In this document: positions 21,959 to 33,857 of the stretch, in pieces
How the letters are laid out: each line of letters begins with the position of its first letter
How positions within the stretch are numbered: position 1 is the stretch's first letter
Origin: Prunus persica
Taxonomy: Eukaryota; Streptophyta; Magnoliopsida; Rosales; Rosaceae
Assembly: GCF_000346465.2 (NCBI RefSeq)
Contig: NC_034014.1
Coordinates: 29,893,777 to 29,957,776, forward strand
Reading direction: 5' to 3'
DNA: 64,000 nucleotides
Program-made: the position numbers and the translations under genes
Notes under the pieces: model-generated
Databases searched by the model: none
Seen by the model: only the letters and a program-made list of their open reading frames with translations
Told to the model about the DNA's origin: nothing

Positions 21959-23146
21959 TCATGTTATTAGACATCCCACCCAATCTGAATCACAGTATGC
22001 CGTCAACTTCATCTCATTTCCAGCAGGAAAGAAGAGTCCTTGTCCTGGGGTACTTTTCAAATACCTCAAAACTCTTATGGCGGCATCTAAGTGTGGCTTG
22101 CGAGGCTCATGCATGAATCTACTGAGTATATGTATTGAATACATAATATTAGGTCTTGTTACGGTGAGATAAATCAGACGTCCCACCAATCACCTATATT
22201 TTGCTAGATCATGAAGTATCTCACCTGTATCATAAGAAATATTGGAATTTTGTTCCATTGGAAAGCTTACTGGACGTGCTCCCAAAGCTCCTTCATCTTT
22301 AATAATGTCCAGTGCATATTTCCTTTGACAAATAGAAATACCTTTCTTGGAACGTGAGACCTCAATGCCCAAAAAATATTTAAGATCACCAAGGTCTTTG
22401 ATCTTAAAACGAGTATTAAGAAATCCTTTGAGAGCATTAATGGCAGGCAAATTATTTCTTGTAATCATAATGTCATCGATGTAGATCAAAAGAGCGGTGA
22501 ATGATTTGCCATTTTTGCAGGTAAAAAGCGAATAATCAACTTGTATGGCTTCAGTGAACTTAGAAAACAATTGGCGAGATGCTTGCTTCAATCCGTACAA
22601 GGATTTGTGAAGGCAACATACCAAATGCTCCCCCTGTCGCTGAAGACCAGGAGGAGGTGACATATAGATTTCCTCATGTAAATCGTCATAGAGGAATGCA
22701 TTATGGACGTCAAGTTGATGCAAAAACCAGTTGTGAGCGGCGGCAAGAGCAAGAACACACCGAACAGAAACCATCTTGGCAGTAGGAGAAAATGTGTCAT
22801 GGTAGTCAAGACCTTCAGTTTGAGTGTATCCTTTGACCACGAGACGAGCCTTATAGCTCTCAATGGTGCCATCGGAACGATGCTTGATTTTATAGACCTA
22901 TTTGCATCCAATGGGTTGCTTCCCAGGAGGAAGAGAAGTGAGGGACCACGTCTGATTGGATTCCAAAGCCGCAAGTTCAGATTGCATGGCCTCTTGCCAG
23001 TGTGGATCAGAAACAGCCTCTGCAAAAGTGTTAGGTTCCACTGGCCGACTAATATTGGTAATGAAAGTAAAGGGTGATGGTGAGTAACGGTGATAAGAAA
23101 GAAAGTCATAAAGGGGATAACGAGTACCTTTGGTGCGACATGGCAA
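21959..23146 (-). pseudogene. Reverse transcriptase of copia element B
   Basis: The RVT_2 domain begins in the frame ending at a stop at 22898, which falls in the conserved PPGKQPIGCK(W) position. It continues from 22840 to 22190 with DVHNAFLYDDL, LYGLKQASRQLF and catalytic YIDDIM, then after another stop near 22190 with GRLIYLTVTRPNIMY. Catalytic YxDD is intact. Confidence 0.92.
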
Positions 23147-23216
23147 GGAGTCCGAAGATTGGTCAAGCGTGGGTAAAGTAACCTGTGAGCAAACATAATC
23201 TTGGAGATTGGCTAGT

Positions 23217-24770
23217 TTAACATTTTGGCGAAGAGAGTGGTGGATGAGGGTTGGTGGTATAGAAAGAGAAGAAGTTTGTGATGGGGTTGGTGCTGCAGCG
23301 GTGTCGAAAAGGAAAACGAGGGCAGTCGAAAGAGGCCGTCAGATCAGGTGGGGTGGAAGGAGATGAAGGACGTGGTAAGGGTAGGTATGAAGATATACAT
23401 GGAGGAAATGACAAATCAGATAAAGAAAGAGGTAAAACCGAAGGTAAAGGTTCCGGGGGAGAGGAAGAAGGCTGAGTTTGGAAAGGAAAATGACTTTCAT
23501 GAAAAACGACATCGCGACTGGTGAAAAAATTTCTGGTGGTAAGATCAAATAATTTGTAGGCATTTTGACCAAAAGGGTAACCGAGAAAAACACATCGCTT
23601 GGCTCTAGGATCAAATTTATGGGAAGGTTGATGGTGGCATAGGCTAAACAACCAAAAACGCGAAGGTGGGTATAAGAATGAGATTTGTGGTACAGCTTCT
23701 CATATAGGGATATCTTGGATAAAAGGGCAGTGGGTAGACGATTGATCAAGTAAATGGCGCGAGAACACACTCTCTCCAAAAGGAAATAGGGAGATTTGCC
23801 CGAAACATAAAGCTCTAGCCATCTCTATGATATGTCGGTGCTTGCGCTCTACAACACCATTTTGTTGTGGTGTGTAGACGCAAGTATGTTGATAGATGAC
23901 CCCATGGTCGTGAAAGAAACGACGCATGGAAGAAAATTCACCTCCATTATCAACGCGTATTTGTTGTACTTGAGTATTGAATTGTGTTTGGACAAAGGCA
24001 AAAAAAGACTTAAGCAGGTTCTGTGTTTCAGATTTATGTTGCATGAGAAATAACCATGTGAACCTAGTAAAATCATCCACAATAGTTAGAAATAACGGGC
24101 CCCTAAAAATGCAGTTTTATGTGGCCCCCAAATGTCGCAATGAATAAGAGAGAATGGTTTAGAAGAGCAAATATAACTTAAATTAAAAGGTAATCGAGTT
24201 TGCTTTGCCAATGGACAAACCTCGCAAGCATTATTTCAATAATGAAAATTTAAAACATTCTTAGCTAAAAATTTTAAACGAGAAGATGATGGATGGCCTA
24301 AATGGCTATGCCAGAGGTGAGTTGAGGCATGAGCATGGTTGCAAGATGGTTGGAGGAGGGAAGGCTTGTCTGACGCCAAAGAAACCAGATAGTAAAGACC
24401 TCCTTGCTGTTTACCCAGACCAATCGTCTTCCTCGTAGCCAAGTCCTGCAAAATGCACCAATTAGGAAAAAAAAAAAAGAATGGAACAATGAAGTCCTTG
24501 TGTAAGTTTGCTTACTGGCATCAAATTAACTTTGAAGCTAGGCACATACAAGACAATTTTTAAAGAAAGAGATGAGTTGAGAGAGGAATTCCCAACGGAA
24601 ATAATAGAAGCCTTGTCAACCACTAGGCAATACAACTGGTAGAATGAAAGGGTTGTTATTTGTGGACACAAAAGAATGTGAGGTGGATGTAATATGATCT
24701 GTTGCGCCACTATCAATCAGCCAGCACTGTAAAGGTAAATGATAATATGACAAACTTGCAGAGTTTGCTT
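23217..24770 (-). pseudogene. Protease and integrase region of copia element B
   Basis: Spread over several frames. Protease-like LIDSGATDHI lies near 24695-24725, the pre-integrase zinc segment HLWHSHLGHPSSSRLKFL near 24270-24325, the integrase core at 23700-24170 with CDIWGP, RVDNGGEF and GVVERKHRH (all three acidic residues present), and the C-terminal RAKRCVFLGYPFGQ near 23560-23620. Stops and shifts occur near 24236, 23700 and 24600. Confidence 0.88.
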
Positions 24771-24807
24771 GTGGCTCTTTCTTATCATTCATCATGGTAA
24801 GAATCTA

Positions 24808-25785
24808 CTAATACTCACTGTCAAAAAGGTTTGGCATGACAGACTTCAATTCTTGCATACTGGGATTGTTCTGCCCGTGATTGGCAGAGAAACTTGAGTC
24901 TTTCTTGTTTCTGTTGGATTTGTGCAGTCGATGCCTAGGAGGATAGCCATGAAGTTTATAACAAGTATCAATTGTGTGATGATCCCAATCGCAGTGAGTG
25001 CAGTGAAAAGGCTTGAGAGTAGAATTTGAAGATCCCTGGTGTTGACGAACAACCATTGCAACAGGTTCCAAGGTAGTATAAGAAGTCCCCAGTTGTCGTT
25101 GCTTCTCTTCTTGGGAAATTAAAGAATAGATGTTGTGTATGGATGGTAGTGGCTGCATAAGAAGAATATGTTCACGAGAAGTAGCATATGAATCATTCAG
25201 ACCCATAAGAAATTGCATCACCCGATTCCTCTCATCGCGTTCAGCGTGATCTTTCATGGCACCACAGGTACAAGACGGCACATCGCTGTATGATGCCAAC
25301 TCATCCCATAGTCCCTTAAGTCTTGTGTAATAAGCAACAACCGACATTTGATCTTGAGTAAGGGAGGCAATGTCACTTTGGATCTGGAAAATTAAAGGAA
25401 CGTTGTTTTGAGAGAAATGCTCCTTCAAATCTTCCCATATATCGTGAGCAGTGTTAAAGTAGATGACGCTATCAGCTATATCTTGATCAAGGGAATTCAA
25501 GATCCAAGACTGGTTCATATCATTGCAACGTTGCCAAAGAGAGAACTCATCAGGATCAGTTTTCTTTGAGGGCTTCTTGACAGTACCATCAACAAAACCA
25601 AGTTTGTTCTTGGCACTCAAGGAGATTCACATAGAACGACACCATGTCCCATAGTTGTCTCCATTCAATGGTTTGGATACAAGAACCATGCCAGGATGGT
25701 CAGGATGATGAATGAATAAAGGGTTGGAAACATCAGACTTGTTTCCATCCTTGGAAGAAGTTTCAACTTCTTTGTCATTAGCCAT
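24808..25785 (-). pseudogene. Gag polyprotein of copia element B
   Basis: The frame begins at ATG 25783-25785 and is interrupted by a TGA at 25627-25629 in the conserved stretch before SLSAKNKLGFVDGT. The remaining 270 residues hold the capsid (UBN2-type) domain, with DSVIYFNTAHDIWEDLKEHF and YYTRLKGLWDELASY, and a zinc knuckle CX2CX4HX4C starting CTHCDWDHH. This is the domain that element A lacks. Confidence 0.9.
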
Positions 25786-25871
25786 GGCAGAGAGCTAATG
25801 AAAACAAAGAAGGAGGAAGCTGGGATTTTTTACGTTAAAGAGAAAAAAAAACAGGAGCTAGGTTTTCTCCT

Positions 25872-25883
25872 GCTCTAATACCA
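25872..25883 (-). other. Primer binding site of copia element B
   Basis: Minus strand reads TGGTATTAGAGC, one base different from the usual initiator-tRNA site TGGTATCAGAGC found in element A. Confidence 0.88.
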
Positions 25884-26076
25884 TGTAAAATTGTAATCAA
25901 AGAAAGAATATTTTATTATTGGATGATTTTCTCTTTACAATGTCAAGGGTATCTATACCCAGGTTTCCTACAATCAAGAGACTAATAAAGGAAAGCAAAT
26001 CATGTACAATCAATTACATATAATTTGGCTAATCACTCAATCCCTAAGATATTGGGATTTTGTTGACTTCTCAACA
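25884..26076 (-). repeat. 5' LTR of copia element B
   Basis: 193 bp with TG...CA ends, next to the primer binding site at 25872-25883 and followed by the TCGAA duplication. Confidence 0.95.
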
Positions 26077-26081
26077 TCGAA

Positions 26082-26784
26082 TGATGCAACGGCTTCCAGA
26101 ATTATAATTTTTTGGCCCTTCCTAGTCCCATAATCTCCTTGCCAGGAAGTTGGACAATTCTTCCATTACTAGTGCATGCAGTCGATGCTTCCAATCATGT
26201 CTGAAAAACCTCGAGGCTTGGCTTTTTGTAGAAGCCTTTGGAGGTCCCTAGGTGTAGGTTTGCAGAGGTAATCCCTTGTGTAGAGAGTTTCGATTACATT
26301 ACAGAATCTGACTAAGCTCTCTAGGATAGTGGATTTCCTCATCCTAGCAATCTCATCCACCTGGTCTGCAAATGTGCCAAACGCCAGCATCCGTAAAGAA
26401 GCTGTAAGTTTTTGCTCTAGAAGAAGACCCAAAACCCCAGTAGCATCATATTTCTGAACGAAATATGTGTCGTAATTGCAAACATGATGCATGATTTTAT
26501 TGAACAAATGAGGTTGCATTCTATGTATATTGCCCTCGAAAATCAAAACTAGAGTATAACGAATTTGGAATAAAGTAATCTTTCAAGAGATTCTTACCCC
26601 TAGAGTGCCTAAGTCTGTTTATGTTCGGGCCACAACCGAGTTGTGAACCACGGTGGTGTTGGCTTGATTGATGAAGCATACCCACTGCCATGACAACTTG
26701 ATCATCATCTTCTTCCCACTCCTTTTCTTCTTTAGCTCGTTTATGCATTCTTTCTTGATTTTCTCGCTCGGCACTCTCCAACAA
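26082..26784 (-). pseudogene. PIF/Harbinger transposase, N-terminal half
   Basis: Continues the C-terminal half at 20885-21323; the frames fit when the copia insert and one TCGAA are disregarded. Blocks are PHLFNKIMHHVCNYDTYFVQ, SLRMLAFGTFADQVDEIAR, SDMIGSIDCMH (first catalytic Asp) and NCPTSWQGDYG. It carries a frameshift near 26545 and two adjacent in-frame stops at 26166-26171, right after IDCMH. A basic/acidic coiled stretch (ERENQERMHKRAKEEKEW) precedes it. Dead transposase. Confidence 0.87.
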
Positions 26785-26913
26785 CCTCCTCGTTTAAGAT
26801 ATTTAGAGTAGAATGTGTTTTCTAAAATCTGAGAAATGAAAGGATAGAAGGATATAGTATAAAAGGTCTGAGTTGAGGCTATAGTTTTATAAAGGGATTT
26901 AGAAGATAGAGAT

Positions 26914-27072
26914 GGCACGTGACGCAATTGTAGCAACTGAAAATCTTATTTGAAATCTGATATTTGAATTTTATAATAAATATGGACACGTGGCAACCGA
27001 AAATCTTATCCGAAATATGAGATATGAATTTTATAATAAATATTGACACGTGGTAATCGAAAATCTTATCCA
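26914..27072. repeat. 60-bp tandem repeat with G-box core, upstream of the Harbinger ORF
   Basis: Units 26941-27000 and 27001-27060 align with period 60, with a partial unit on each side (26914-26940 and 27061-27072). Each full unit contains ACACGTGG, a G-box/ABRE core; the left partial has GCACGTGAC. It lies 130-290 bp upstream of the transposase start on the minus strand. Confidence 0.85.
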
Positions 27073-27827
27073 AATTAATCGTTTACGTATAAAAATAAAA
27101 ATAATTTAAAGTAAATAGTAGTTGCCCTTTACCACGGCAATTGATGGAAAAACTTACCTTTTACAAGGACTAGCACTATTCACATAAATAGTAACAATAC
27201 TTACCTACTTTTGCCCTTTGCCATAACAAATGAATAAAAATGCTTGAAGCTCAGACTAAATTTTCTTGTCGGCCCAGCGCATGTGCCAGATGGAGGGAGC
27301 AATCATGTGTGGGTGTGATAACCAAAAATATTCATCAATTTCTTTTTCTTCTCCATTGTGATGCTTTTTTTACCATTCTTCAACTAAAATATAGATAAAT
27401 TCAGATTATCAATGCTGCTAAAGAGAAATCTATTATGTGCTCCAAAAAGATAATGGAAGATTAATATATAGTACTTACTGTACATAACATACATGATTCT
27501 GATTGTCATATTTGAGGAGAAAAAAAATAATCATTCACTTTTGAACAATTTCATCTAATAATTAATAGTAAGCATCTCATAGTGACTCAAAAGCATAAAA
27601 AGTAAACCCATCATTCTAGGTGGTGGTGACATTTCTCAACGTAGAAAGAAAGAATCCATCCCTAGTCAGAGAATGCTAATCAGGAAACTCATGGACTAAG
27701 GTTTTATGTTTTGGTCAACCATGACCTATAGTTTAAACCACCAAAACAGGGACGGGAGAACTCCTGGAGCAGCAAAATGCATAATAAGACTTCAATACGA
27801 AGCACATCAACTGATTATGGCGCTGCT
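27073..27827. other. Intergenic and 3' flank of the PHR1-like gene
   Basis: AT-rich; contains the right copy of the direct repeat. From about 27690 it is likely 3' untranslated region of the minus-strand PHR1-like gene. No other gene seen. Confidence 0.6.
27331..27580. repeat. Diverged direct repeat, right copy
   Basis: Same orientation as 19813-20064. The two copies bracket 7.3 kb containing the Harbinger and copia elements. Confidence 0.85.
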
Positions 27828-28274
27828 TCATCCATTCCTGGCACGTTTTGTGGGCTGGGTACCAGACTCAACATCACCTGGGTGGTCAGGCTCCTCTTGA
27901 CTTACGGTTTCTTGTGCCTTCTGCTTCTTCCTATTTGCATCTTGTGAACCTTCTTCCAAGGGAGTGCTCATACTACTAGCGCTTATTGGTGTTTTCCCAT
28001 GGTCATGTTTGGAGGTCTCTGGTTTATCCTCTCCAGGGGAAGGACACACAAGATTTGATGGTGGAGTAGCGTGGTCATCCACAGTGGATGATGCGGCCTT
28101 CACCCTGCTGTCTTCCATCTTTCTCTGTTGCTCAAACATCTTTTCAAGGTACTTTCCTTGTTCTTCAATTTGCAACTGCAACTTTCTTTGGTTCTGCAAG
28201 AATTAAATATGACATCAGAACAAGTGAACAACCAATATACACTTACTCTCACCCTCCCCCATGTGTGTCCACAT

Positions 28275-28323
<49 letters not shown>

Positions 28324-28332
28324 TGAGTGAGT

Positions 28333-28379
<47 letters not shown>

Positions 28380-30767
28380 GCATGGAATCATCAACAGAAT
28401 ATTTAAATTATTATTCAATAAAACTCATTTAAACAAGAAACAAAACTGAACTCTCAAGATGTAAATTACACTGATTCTTTACACCCTACCCAGTTCCCAA
28501 CAAGCAAACAGTTGTTACACATTCTAAACAGAAAATAGAGAAGGCAATCTGTGTCTTCCAACTGCATACCTCAAGTTGTTCGTGAAGCCGCTTTTGAAGC
28601 TCCACCTGCAACCGCAATGCTTCAGTAATCCCCATACTCCTGCAAGAGGTGGACAACAAAAGGTGAAGCCAGATTTCAACTTAATACCTCACAAATAGAT
28701 TGTAGTACAGATCTCTCGCAGAAAAGCTTAGCATTCCCAGTTGCATAGGTTAATAAATGAAACTTTTGTGCTAACAAAGAGAATACATGAAACTTTTATA
28801 ACATAGTACAGCAATGGTCGCAAACTAGAGGGGATAAATGAGTAAAGGAAAAGAAAAGAGTGAGATGCTTATGCTTCAATATTCTGGGTGAATGAAAAAT
28901 ACATACGCTTTCAAGTCTAGAGAATTTGTTTCTTCAACCGGAGTTGAAACTTTCTCACAAGCTCCTGGCACAAAAGAAATAAAGAACATAATTTACTCAT
29001 AACTCAAATGCCTGATTCTTTTACAAAGAGATGTCTACATACACACATAGACATACACATACGGATCCTCTTTTTCAGACAAGAGAGCATTATAAAGACA
29101 TAATAAAGGAACAAAAGTGATGTATATTTCGTAATGTAACACAATAACATAGGAAGTGAGGGGAAACAGAAATGTATAAATGAAAGTCAGCTCAGTATTT
29201 CTAAGAGTTTGAATAAAAATTTAACCATCAAGCAACACAAAAGGCTGTTCATAACTACCAGGAGGACTAATTTAAGAAATCACCTAGAAATCAAAACATT
29301 TTTATAAATGACAATTTGGCAAGCCAAAGGTCTCAAAGATGTTTCAAGCAAAACACCTAATAAATAACAGAGGTAATATTTACCTTCTGATGACTCCGGT
29401 TTGTATCTGGCTGTTCTATATTTCTGAAATTTAAAATTAAAAAAATTAAAAAAAAGGTCCAGAAAAACAAATAAAACAACCACCAACTTGTCATAGGGAA
29501 CTAATCGAGGATAGAAATATATTCACATACCTGTAAATGGCTTTTTACATGATAGATTGTCAAGCCTTCAACTTTCATGAGGTTTAAAATACCCTTAGGA
29601 GTAGCTCCTGTTTGTTAGTTATTAGCCAATGACAAAAGAAGCTGTCACTTCTCATACCCATGGAAATAAAGAACTACAACATGATGACCAAAAACAAAAC
29701 ATAGTAGCATACTAGCATGTGTTACCCACGTTCACTACCATCAAGCTGGTTCACAGCTTCCACAAAGGCTTCATGAAGTTCTTGTGTCCAACGCATTCTG
29801 GGTTTGGTTGGAGGTGCAGTGGATAATGTTTCAGGGCTGGGACGAAATTCTTCAGATTGAACTGGCTGATGCTGTTGAATCTGGGGCGGCTGCACCAGGA
29901 TATCCGAATATGGGTTCAACACCTGGCACATCATTTAAAGTTATAAGTAAACACAGACAGACTAGCCCCGAAGTAAAGTTCAATGTGAAAATTCAATTTT
30001 TTGAAATCTCTAAAAGATGTGTCAAAACAAAATAGTTGCTATATATTAAGGTCACAAAAACTGCTGACTAGAAACAAAATATCATACCACATTATTAGTC
30101 GCTAAACAATAAAATAGCCATGAACTTATCAAAATGTTTTAGCTCTATTGGAAATACTGGCTGTAACCATCCAAATAGAAGTATCAAAACACACCTTTGG
30201 TTTGGGATCCACTGCATCAACATCAATGGGAAGCTCCCAGTTTGGGTCCAGAGCATCATCAAAGGAAATTAATGGATCCCAATCAGACCAATCGGTCTTC
30301 TCAGCATGATCCTCAGATGTTATGACACCAGTACTACTATCCACCAGGCCAGTCTGGTCAGGGACATTTTCAGGGAAATGAAGAAATTCCTGAAGTGAAT
30401 CTGGGTACCAGGAAATATCTTTATTTTCTTCAGAGTAATTAATCAATGCTGTAGGTTGTACTTCTGAATGGGAAGAATGGGTCAGTGACAATGATTTTTC
30501 ATCAACTGGTAATTTAAAAATGAATGGAGAATTTTGGGAACGACTTTCACAAGGGGAAACTGAGGAAAAATGAACATCATTGGGCCTGGAAGATGATGAA
30601 AATAAGTGCCCAGGGGAAGAATCCTGTGGTAACTTAGAATATCTAGTCTTCTCCCTTTGTGATGTAACCTGAAAAGAATCTGGCAATCTGGAATACTTAT
30701 CATCAAGAGGGGTAGAGAGATTTGGAAATGATGAAGACATAGCTTTGGAAGACCCGAAGTTACTCAT
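27828..30767 (-). CDS. PHR1-like MYB-CC (GARP) transcription factor
   Basis: Seven coding exons (minus): 30195-30767, 29730-29922, 29531-29607, 29384-29423, 28917-28974, 28570-28639, 27828-28193; total 1377 bp, 458 aa. The GARP/MYB DNA-binding domain runs [20 protein letters not shown] to [19 protein letters not shown] (about residues 235-290), and the MYB-CC coiled coil reads [20 protein letters not shown] then [16 protein letters not shown]. The N-terminal [18 protein letters not shown] resembles PHR1/PHL1. Such factors bind P1BS sites (GNATATNC) and drive phosphate-starvation genes; SPX proteins bind the coiled coil when phosphate is high. A 5' leader intron (about 30984-31483) precedes the start. 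Confidence 0.93.
28278..28378. repeat. Compound GT/GAGT/GA microsatellite in an intron of the PHR1-like gene
   Basis: (GT)n at 28278-28320, (GAGT)n to about 28338 and (GA)n to 28378, between exons 28193 and 28570. Probably length-polymorphic. Confidence 0.95.
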
Positions 30768-32836
30768 CTGTTTTGCACCCGATCTTCAAATAAATAGAGC
30801 AGTATGGATGTTCGTTATTGTTTGCGACTCAAGTCTGCAAACTAGTGTCTTCCCAGCCACTCCCACAACATTATTCTTCATTGTCAACAAAACAGAAACT
30901 ACATATACACATAAGGAGAGCTTTAACCACATTCAGCCTAATATTCACATTCACTATCATCCAATGAGCTGATTGCTGGTACCTGTGAGAAGAAAATTAC
31001 ATACAGAATGAGGCTGGTCAAAGTATTTTCACCATATCTCGGCCAACAGTGGTATGAACAAAAGTCAAAGTCGCAGAGATTGAACATTTATTTATATGAG
31101 TTTAAAAGCAAACTGAAATTAACTTTTCAGAAGACTTTTGATATTTTCCAACCAACCAAATCTCAACTCCACAAAAATGATCCATAATTTCAATCCCTTA
31201 AACAACTATAATCAATAAACTCCCACATGGCATCATAAACACGTCAATAAGCAAGCACATAACGCAAAAATAACCCAAAGAGCAAAAGCAAATGAACTCA
31301 ACAACGCAAAACCGCATATAATCAAATTATCTGTTCAAAATTAAAGACAGCACATCACAGAGCACGTCAAGAAAGCACACTGATTTCCCATAATTTCAGA
31401 GAAAACAAAACTGATATGGAGATATAAACAATACAGAAAAATCATCTATGTAAACAGAATAGTGGGAATTGAGCAATCTTACCCCAGAGTGAGAAAACTG
31501 AACCTCGAATCCCAAAGGCTGGACTTTGAATCAAAGTTGAATGCTTTGAGGGTGCAGCAGAAAAGCGAGCCAAAAAAAAAAAAGAAAAAAAAAAAAAGAG
31601 GAAAACTATCTATGAAAGATTCTGGTAGACACGGGATGACATGACGACGGCTGTTCTCCCCTTGACTTAATCTCACATCACAAGAACTCCCTTCCCTCTC
31701 ACCAGAAAGAGAGAAGAACGTATTTGTCTTCTGTTGTCTCTCTCTCTCTCTCTCTCTTTGTGATGACTAGGAAAATGTTAAGCTGCCGCCATTGAATATT
31801 GATCTTAGATTCTGGCCGTTGGTTTGGATTAATTATAATTAATTTGATGATTAATCAACAGTTATGATTTGAGGAGAATACTTTGGTTGTGGTCTGAATA
31901 GCAGCCATACACAAAGCTTGTGGGACCCACTCTCAAGGGGCCCCTCTTTGGCCTTTTTACGCTATTTCCCATTCACGCTTCAATGCTTTGGGTTGGGTGT
32001 ACTTGCAAATTTCCCTCCTTATTTCCTAGGTTTATTTGGATTTGGTCAATGGAAATGCTAGTAATATTTTCTCTAACTTCTTTTTTTAGATTTTTTTTAT
32101 TTTTTTTATAACATATATCATTCTCCTTACATTTAAAATAATATCGTTAATGTATCTTATCAACTATATTTTGTTTTCTAAGTTTACTATTAATAAATGT
32201 ATTGAATTTTATGTTTTTTTTAATTTATCCAAAAAAAATTAAAAACTTGAAAAAAAAAAATCTGAATAATAAAATAAAGCCCACAATTTTGTTGCACAGA
32301 ACAATTTTCAAAGAAAAACGTGACTTCAAGACCACAACCAGGTAAACAGCAAAATTGCACAGGACAAAAGAAAGCCTTGGTATGAGCAAAAGACCTTTAG
32401 CACGAATTCCGATTTTTATTTTTCATATACAACGTATTCATACACAAACTATTGTAGGCTTTATTACTTTCTGAAGAAAAAATACAGATACTTTCTTTAT
32501 AAAGAATAACTTTTTTTCTTATTTAATTTTTTAATAAGGTAGTAAGAAAGTAATGAAAAAAAAAATTAAATCTGGATAAATTGAAAGAAATATGAAAGTC
32601 AATATATATAATAAGGGTAAATTTGAAAAACAAAACATAATTTGTATGATACATTAATGACATTATTTTAAGTGTAAAGATAGTAACACATGTCATGAGG
32701 AAAATAGAGAAAGTTGTTAGCATTCCCCATTACTTATTGTTTTTTTCTTTCCGACAGTAACTTATTGATCACATAAGTTAATTGGATATAGTTGTGAATA
32801 ATAACACTACTTTTTCTTTATGTTTACAACGGTGAA
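30768..32836. other. PHR1-like leader and promoter, then AT-rich intergenic DNA
   Basis: Minus-strand leader exon and intron signals (acceptor near 30983, donor near 31483), a CT run at 31738-31757 that probably marks the leader or promoter, then long A/T tracts. No coding signal. Confidence 0.6.
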
Positions 32837-33857
32837 TATAAATTTAAAAGTTTTAACTAGTCATTTGCCTCCTGAACTTATACATAACTTTCGATTTATC
32901 TCATATCCTTTTTTCTTTTCTTTTTTTAAAAAATTAAGGATATGAACTTATTTTTTTCTCCAATTTCTCCCCTGTCCTCTAAATCATCAACATTTCATTT
33001 TCATCCGATTTTCTAATAAATCATTAAAATAAATAAATTTTTTCAGAAACAATTAAAGAAAAAAGAGAACAAACAAAAAACAAAAACAAAAACCTATCCC
33101 CACCATACCCCCCTTCCGCTCCCTTTTTTTCTTCCCCAACCTGACCACCCCCTTCCCCACTTGCAACTCATCCCAAGACCCATTCGCAACCCATCCCCCC
33201 TCCCCACCATCTCTGCCTACCCTTTCGCAAAGCACCCACGACCACCCTTTTACCCATCACGGCCTCCTTTCTCAACAGCCCACCCTCCCACAGCCACCAC
33301 CCCACAACCATCACTCTCTCTCTCTCTCTCTTCCCCCAACCCCAGGCCTGGCCTTGACACACAAAGTTACCCACCTCGCCACAACACCCCCCTTACATCC
33401 CGGTGGGTTTTTGCTCAAATAGATATGGATTTTTTTTGTTCAAATATATGGTGGTGGTTTTGGTGGTGTTGTATGGGATGTGTTCGATCTTTGGGTGCAG
33501 TGAAGACAGAGAGATAAGTGAAGGGAGAGAGAATGGGTGGTGGTGTGATTTGTGAGGACATGAGAGGCTGGGATTTGGGTAAGAAGGGCTTGGAGAGAGA
33601 GAGAGAGGTTTTACTTTATTGTTATAATTATTATTTCAAATTTTAAAATATTTTATTTTATTCTAACATAAAAATGACCAATCTACCCTCATTTAACGGC
33701 AAATTAGATGAAATGTTGAGAATTTATACGGCATAAAGGAAATTGGAGAAAAAAAGAAGTTCATATCCTTAATTTTCTATAAATAAATAAAAAAGGATAA
33801 GGGGTAAATGGTACAAGTTTAGAGTGCAAATTACCAGTTAAAGCTTATAAAGTTATA
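32837..33857. mobile_element. Element with long (about 170 bp) terminal inverted repeats and a C-rich core
   Basis: The left arm from 32837 and the reverse complement of the right arm ending at 33857 share many blocks: TATAA..TTTA.AAG, TTTAACT.G, AATTAAGGATATGAACTT, TTTTTCTCCAATTTC and CAACATTTCAT. The core (33090-33480) is strikingly C-rich on the plus strand with a CT run. I see no transposase and no convincing target duplication. Mutator-like elements have such long TIRs, so a Pack-MULE-like element is possible; the core encodes nothing I recognise. Confidence 0.6.

Larger units (their letters stand above)
21329..26076 (-). mobile_element. Ty1/copia LTR retrotransposon B, complete but mutated
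   Basis: A 4748-bp element with two 193-bp LTRs (21329-21521 and 25884-26076), TG...CA ends, and a 5-bp target-site duplication TCGAA at 21324-21328 and 26077-26081. Minus-strand order is Gag, zinc knuckle, protease, integrase, reverse transcriptase, RNase H, polypurine tract. I count 7 mismatches between the LTRs. Several stops and frameshifts make it non-autonomous. It split a PIF/Harbinger transposase gene. Confidence 0.97.

Noticed and set aside
26914..27072. Short repeats considered as a CRISPR-like array
   Set aside because: The units are contiguous 60-bp tandem copies without unique spacers, and the genome is eukaryotic.
33161..33517. 118-residue plus-strand ORF rich in Pro/Thr/Ser
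   Set aside because: It is a translation of the C-rich core of a TIR element, with no conserved domain and no splice or leader context.
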